Origin: Dubosiella muris
GTDB taxonomy: Bacteria > Bacillota_I > Bacilli_A > Erysipelotrichales > Erysipelotrichaceae
Direction: 5' to 3'
Assembly (NCBI RefSeq): GCF_004793885.1
Contig: NZ_SRYG01000017.1
Coordinates: forward strand, 1 to 62,850
Length of the DNA: 62,850 nucleotides
Shown here: positions 59,192 through 62,850 of the stretch, piece by piece
How positions within the stretch are numbered: the first letter of the stretch is position 1
How the letters are laid out: each line of letters begins with the position of its first letter
The notes under the pieces: model-generated
Seen by the model: the letters and a program-made list of their open reading frames with translations, nothing else
Told to the model about the DNA's origin: nothing
Databases searched by the model: none
Made by a program: the position numbers and the translations under genes

Positions 59192-59851
59192 ATGAAACGA
59201 GTAGTAAATATCGTGGAAGATGAAAGGGATATCAACAATTTGGTCGCGCAGTATTTGCGAAAAGACGGGTACGAGGTGCATTCATACTACACGTATGAAG
59301 AGGCGAGTGCGCACGTCGGCGACGACGATGTCCACCTTTGGATCCTGGACATCATGCTGGACGACAAGTCGGGGTTCGACCTTCTTGAGTCGATTCGCCT
59401 GCAAGCCCCGGATATTCCGGTCATTTTCATGTCGGCAAGGGACAAGGAGTTTGATCGCATCATCGGGTTGGAGAAGGGCTGCGACGACTACATTACGAAG
59501 CCGTTTTCGCCAAAGGAAGTCGTTTTGCGGGTGAACAACATTATGAAGCGCACCTATAAGGACAACAGCACCCGGATTTCGGTGGATGGATACGAGCTGG
59601 ACGAGGTGCAGCGCAAGATTTACACGGACAACGTGGAGATCGAGCTGACGACCAAAGAGTTCGACTTGCTGATGATGTTCATCAAAAACAAGGGAATCGC
59701 CTTTTCACGGGACAAGATTTTGGAAAACGTGTGGGACGAGAACTACTTTGGCTCGGACCGGGTCGTGGACGACACGTTGCGTCGTTTGCGTAAAAAGCTG
59801 CCAAACCTCAACATCCATACGATTTACGGGTATGGATACCGGTTGGGATAG
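59192..59851 (+). CDS. OmpR/PhoB-family response regulator
   Basis: A 219-residue regulator. The receiver has acidic pocket VEDERD, acceptor D53 (LWILDIMLDD), the Ser of FMSARD and K103 (DYITKPFSP). A C-terminal winged helix contains IELTTKEFDLLMMFIKNKGIAFSRDKILENVW and DDTLRRLRKKL. ATG 59192 follows AGGAGAGAG. Its kinase partner follows directly. Close linkage to glmM suggests control of wall or stress genes, which is inference. Confidence 0.93.
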   Translation: MKRVVNIVEDERDINNLVAQYLRKDGYEVHSYYTYEEASAHVGDDDVHLWILDIMLDDKSGFDLLESIRLQAPDIPVIFMSARDKEFDRIIGLEKGCDDYITKPFSPKEVVLRVNNIMKRTYKDNSTRISVDGYELDEVQRKIYTDNVEIELTTKEFDLLMMFIKNKGIAFSRDKILENVWDENYFGSDRVVDDTLRRLRKKLPNLNIHTIYGYGYRLG

Positions 59852-59854
59852 GCT

Positions 59855-61261
59855 ATGCCAAATTCGATTGGAAAATACTTTAAGAAGCTGTCGCTGACGC
59901 AGCAGGTGCTGATGATCATATTGCTGATGCTCATTTTTCTGGCGTTGTTCTTCACGTTTTTTATGAATAAAAACATCGAGGTGACGATTTCCAATCAAAT
60001 GTACAGCGTCATGGATTCCAGACAGAAGCCAATTATCAGCGCGCTGGAGGCGAACGAGCCGGTGGATTTTGAAAACCAGCTTTTTCAATATTTGTCGACG
60101 GATTCCATTCAGACCAACTGCTTGATCGAAGGCGATCAAATCAAGTTTTTAACGATTCCGGCGCATGAGTTTAAAACGATGGAATTTTACGATTTTTTGA
60201 TCACGCATGCCCGGGCGCTTGTCGCCTCCACGAGCCAGAACGAAAGTTATGGCACTATTCGCGTGGATGACGGCACGTATTATTATTTGATGGAAAAATG
60301 CGTTTCCAACGGAGAGAAAGTCGTGGTGGCCAGCTTTATGGACGACACGTACGCTAGCGAGTTTCGCTCTTCGTTGATTGACTCGACGGTGTATGTGACG
60401 GTGGTGGCGTTTTCGCTTATTTTGATGATTCTCATGCTTTGGGCGTTTTCGATCATCTATCCGCTCAACCAGATCCGGCTGTATATTTCGCAAATCAAGC
60501 AGGGCAAGGATGTCGAGCTGAATATCAACCGGGAAGACGAGATTGGCGACGTGGCGCACGAGCTGATTTCGATGAAGGAAGAGCTGACGAAGCAGGAAAA
60601 ATCCAAAGAGGAAATGATTCACAACATTTCGCATGATTTAAAGACGCCGATCGCGACGATCAAGTCGTATTCGGAATCCATCAAGGACGGCATTTATCCG
60701 TACGGGGATTTGGAAAGCAGCGTGGATGTGATTTTGGATAACGCGCAGCGGCTTGAGGACAAGGTGCACAATTTGCTGTATTTGAACCGCGTAGAATATT
60801 TGATTACGTCGGATTGCGAAGGGGTCGTGACGAATATGAAGGAAGTGGTGGAGCAAGTAGTGCTCAATTCCGCAGTCATTGATCCGGATATCCGTCTGGA
60901 AACCGATGTGGAGGAAGTGTTCTTCGATGGATTGATCGAGGCGTGGCGGGTCGCGATTGAAAACATTATGGAGAACGCGTTCCGGTACGCGAAATCGTAC
61001 ATCAAGATCGTGGTGCGTGAAAACGATTTGCGCATTTACAACGACGGACCGAAAATGCCGGAAGACAGGATCGACACGTTGTTCAAGCCATACGAGAAAG
61101 GCGAGGGCGGCCGGTTCGGGCTGGGGCTTTCCATCGTGTCCAAAGTGACGAAGGCCAACAACTACCAGGTGAAGGGCTACAATACGGAGGATGGCGTATG
61201 TTTCCGTATTTACCGGGACAAACCGCATAAGCGGACGATAAAGAGAGGGAGAAAAGGATGA
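59855..61261 (+). CDS. Sensor histidine kinase
   Basis: A 468-residue membrane kinase. Membrane helices at about 17-37 and 178-201 flank an extracellular sensor of about 140 residues. A HAMP linker leads to the dimerisation domain with the phospho-His H260 (NISHDLKTPIATIKSYSES) and an ATPase domain with N box MENAFRYAKSYI, DTLFKPYEKGEGG and G box FGLGLSIV. It forms a pair with the regulator three bases upstream. The signal is unknown. ATGA overlap with the oxidoreductase. Confidence 0.94.
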   Translation: MPNSIGKYFKKLSLTQQVLMIILLMLIFLALFFTFFMNKNIEVTISNQMYSVMDSRQKPIISALEANEPVDFENQLFQYLSTDSIQTNCLIEGDQIKFLTIPAHEFKTMEFYDFLITHARALVASTSQNESYGTIRVDDGTYYYLMEKCVSNGEKVVVASFMDDTYASEFRSSLIDSTVYVTVVAFSLILMILMLWAFSIIYPLNQIRLYISQIKQGKDVELNINREDEIGDVAHELISMKEELTKQEKSKEEMIHNISHDLKTPIATIKSYSESIKDGIYPYGDLESSVDVILDNAQRLEDKVHNLLYLNRVEYLITSDCEGVVTNMKEVVEQVVLNSAVIDPDIRLETDVEEVFFDGLIEAWRVAIENIMENAFRYAKSYIKIVVRENDLRIYNDGPKMPEDRIDTLFKPYEKGEGGRFGLGLSIVSKVTKANNYQVKGYNTEDGVCFRIYRDKPHKRTIKRGRKG

Positions 61262-62280
61262 TCAATATCGCGACGATTGGATCGGGTGTGATCGTGGATC
61301 GGATGATTGACGCGATCGCGCAAGTCAATGGCGTCAATTTGTATGCCGTGTATTCTCGAACCGAAGAAAAGGCGAACGCGTTTGCCGCCAAGCACAAGGC
61401 GGACAAGGCGTATTGGGATTTGGATGAAATGCTGCAAGATCCGGCGGTGGACGTGGTGTATGTGGCGAGTCCGAACTCGCTTCATTTTTCGCAGGCGAAG
61501 CGCGCGCTGGCGGCTGGAAAGCACGTGTTGCTTGAAAAGCCGTTTTGCGCGACGAAAGAGCAGGCGGAAGAGCTGTTCGCGCTTGCCGAGCAACATGGCG
61601 TGTTTCTCATGGAGGCGATTACGAATGTGCATACGCCCAACTTCAAGGCGGTGCAGGCGCACTTGCCGGCGATTGGCAACGTGAAGCTGGTGCAGTGCAA
61701 TTTCTCGCAGTACTCCTCGCGCTATGACAAATACAAAAACAGGCAGGTGACGAACGCGTTCGACTTGAAGTTCGAGGGTGGTGCGCTCATGGATATCAAC
61801 GTGTACAATTTGCATTTTATGGTTGGATTATTTGGCTGTCCGGATTCGCTGCATTATTTTATGAATATTGGCTACAATGGAATCGACACGAGCGGCGTTC
61901 TCGTGTTGGAGTATCCGGAATTTGTGGCGGTGTGCACGGGCGCCAAAGACAGCTCCTCCCCGTATAGCGTGTACATTCAAGGCGATGAAGGCACCATTCG
62001 GGTCGATCGGGCCAGCAGCGGGGTATGCGAGCATGTCGATTTGCTGCTTCCAAAAGGCGATTCGATTGGAAAGACAGAGCGCGGTGAAACGACAAAAGAA
62101 ATCGGCATCGACCAGGGATTCCATATGTTTTATGAGTTGAGCGATTTTGAGGCGATGATTCGCAGGCGCGATACTCAAAGCTATGAAGCGAACAAAGCGC
62201 AGACTTTGAAGGTCATGGAATTGCTGGATGAAGCCAAGCGGCAGCGAAATCTTCGATTCGACACAAAAGAAGAGTTGTAA
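61258..62280 (+). CDS. Gfo/Idh/MocA-family oxidoreductase
   Basis: A 340-residue NAD(P)-dependent dehydrogenase. The Rossmann loop is altered (ATIGSGVIVDRMIDAI), then VYVASPNSLHFSQAKRALAAGKHVLLEKPFC (the conserved EKP) and a C-terminal beta-sheet domain with GGALMDINVYNLHFMVGLFG. The substrate, probably a sugar or inositol derivative, is not evident. It overlaps the kinase gene by four bases and ends the operon before a terminator. Confidence 0.92.
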   Translation: MINIATIGSGVIVDRMIDAIAQVNGVNLYAVYSRTEEKANAFAAKHKADKAYWDLDEMLQDPAVDVVYVASPNSLHFSQAKRALAAGKHVLLEKPFCATKEQAEELFALAEQHGVFLMEAITNVHTPNFKAVQAHLPAIGNVKLVQCNFSQYSSRYDKYKNRQVTNAFDLKFEGGALMDINVYNLHFMVGLFGCPDSLHYFMNIGYNGIDTSGVLVLEYPEFVAVCTGAKDSSSPYSVYIQGDEGTIRVDRASSGVCEHVDLLLPKGDSIGKTERGETTKEIGIDQGFHMFYELSDFEAMIRRRDTQSYEANKAQTLKVMELLDEAKRQRNLRFDTKEEL

Positions 62281-62328
62281 AAGCCAACGACTTCTTGGTG
62301 AAAACCTGAAAAATATGCATTTTCAACG

Positions 62329-62357
62329 ATGGAAGGAGATCAACTTCTTCCATTTTT
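62329..62357 (+). terminator. Terminator after the oxidoreductase
   Basis: ATGGAAG (62329-62335) pairs with CTTCCAT (62347-62353), then T4. Confidence 0.75.
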
Positions 62358-62381
62358 CTTATGTTGTTTTCAAAAGAAAAG

Positions 62382-62409
62382 AGAAGGCGTCGGCAATGGA
62401 CGTCTTCTT
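62382..62409 (-). terminator. Terminator after the 82-residue gene
   Basis: AGAAGGCGTC pairs with GACGTCTTCT (one G-T pair). On the minus strand a T-rich stretch follows, just past the stop of the 82-residue gene. Confidence 0.65.
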
Positions 62410-62414
62410 TGCAA

Positions 62415-62663
62415 TCAATTAAGAAAGGGAAGCACCTTTTGGCAAATGCTGGCGGAATAGCCAAGCTGGGTGCAGGCGTTTTGGGCGCTGCATCCAAGCT
62501 CGATCATTGTTTTCTGGGCGAGAATGACAAGAGTGAACAGCATTTCGCCGCTTTCCTGCGTTAAATCTTTCTTCTCCTGGCTCCAGGATTTCTTTTCCGC
62601 CAGAAACTGTTTTTCCGCTTCTCTTCTTCCACGTTTTTCAATATGGGCGATTACACTGGACAT
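62415..62663 (-). CDS. Small protein of unknown function, tandem copy 1
   Basis: An 82-residue protein I do not recognise. The first half is a charged helix (HIEKRGRREAEKQF, then KKSWSQEKKD), the second half a hydrophobic helix and a Cys-containing end (MIELGCSAQNACTQLGYSASIC, three cysteines). AAAAGGAG lies eight bases before ATG 62663. The arrangement of a charged coil with a short helical end loosely resembles the C-termini of Rpn-type nucleases, but no nuclease part is present. A second copy lies 324 bases upstream. Confidence 0.65.
   Translation of the reverse strand: MSSVIAHIEKRGRREAEKQFLAEKKSWSQEKKDLTQESGEMLFTLVILAQKTMIELGCSAQNACTQLGYSASICQKVLPFLN
62421..62526. repeat. Direct repeat, copy 1 of a 324-base period
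   Basis: 62421-62526 and 62745-62850 agree at 104 of 106 positions; the match is cut by the window end, so the true repeat is longer. It covers the last 35 or so codons of the small gene. Between the copies is about 218 bases. Confidence 0.95.
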
Positions 62664-62735
62664 CGTAACAACTCCTTTTTGTATTGTTCAAAAGACGGAT
62701 TCACGTTTTATTCCAAGCGGGCTTTTTTCCAGATA

Positions 62736-62850
62736 TTAGCTGATAAGAAAGGGAAGCACCTTTTGGCAAATGCTGTCGGAATAGCCAAGCTGGGCGCAGG
62801 CGTTTTGGGCGCTGCATCCAAGCTCGATCATTGTTTTCTGGGCGAGAATG
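62736..62850 (-). CDS. Small protein of unknown function, tandem copy 2 (5' part outside the window)
   Basis: Only the last 37 codons lie in the window. They encode the same end as copy 1 with few changes (CAQLGYSDSIC in place of CTQLGYSASIC) and stop as LIS where copy 1 ends in N. The reading frame is kept, so both copies look functional and the duplication is recent. More copies may follow beyond the window. Confidence 0.65.
   Translation of the reverse strand, partial: ILAQKTMIELGCSAQNACAQLGYSDSICQKVLPFLIS
62745..62850. repeat. Direct repeat, copy 2 (truncated by the window)
   Basis: Partner of 62421-62526; it differs from it at two bases and continues past the window end. Confidence 0.95.

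Overview
The window is 62,850 bases of compact bacterial chromosome, roughly half G+C, from a Gram-positive Bacillota, most likely of the Erysipelotrichia type. The support is DnaB/DnaI primosome proteins, DivIB, the CdaA-CdaR-GlmM trio, a T-box leader, a lysine riboswitch, and short-form HisG with HisZ. The genus cannot be told from the sequence. Strong purine-rich ribosome sites, ATGA stop/start overlaps and GC hairpins with T runs delimit the operons clearly. I see no phage, transposase, CRISPR array or integration site.

Layout. 1-166: the 3' part of tRNA-Asp, then tRNA-Gly and a terminator. 217-4047: class B sortase, murG, murB and divIB (wall synthesis and division). 4051-9399: Asp23 protein, fakA, a split chromate-type transporter, a ROK sugar kinase, a phosphoesterase and a small membrane protein. 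9426-13018 (minus): hflX, ldh, htrA. 13275-15229: a histone-H1-like Lys/Ala protein with a large unrecognised C-terminal domain, and a small Cys protein. 15275-19571: citrate synthase and isocitrate dehydrogenase on minus, divergent from aconitase, which together make 2-oxoglutarate. 19568-27261: a T-box-controlled histidine operon hisZGDCBHAFIE. 27343-27490: a candidate stand-alone non-coding RNA. 27557-31158: murI, an M18 aminopeptidase, a MATE exporter. 31193-39390: radC, mreC, mreD, polA, mutM, coaE, dnaB, dnaI. 39503-43646: fructose-bisphosphate aldolase, an S9 peptidase, murA. 43753-45871: the wreck of a two-component/ABC-transporter locus and a LytTR regulator. 45913-50530 (minus): lysine riboswitch, then lysA-dapF-dapA-dapB-dapH, with a divergent M20 deacetylase. 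51800-55285: a 3-hydroxyacyl-CoA dehydrogenase-like protein, rubredoxin, a VTT membrane protein, a gamma-glutamyltransferase-like protein. 55340-62280: HAD phosphatase, cdaA, cdaR, glmM, a response regulator/kinase pair, a Gfo/Idh oxidoreductase. 62415-62850 (minus): two tandem, almost identical copies of a small gene of unknown function; the second runs off the window.

How the genes fit together. Many serve the cell wall: UDP-MurNAc and lipid II (murA, murB, murG), D-Glu (murI), meso-diaminopimelate/lysine (dap genes), UDP-GlcNAc precursor (glmM), elongation and division (mreCD, divIB). Carbon flow is glycolytic and fermentative (aldolase, L-lactate dehydrogenase), with a partial oxidative citrate branch. 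CcpA-like (cre-like) sites sit at four promoters: ROK kinase, ldh, aldolase and the hydroxyacyl-CoA dehydrogenase-like gene.

The least explained items are the ncRNA candidate at 27343-27490, the H1-like protein with its 90-base tandem repeat, the twin deletions at 43753-45104, and the recent tandem duplication at the right edge.
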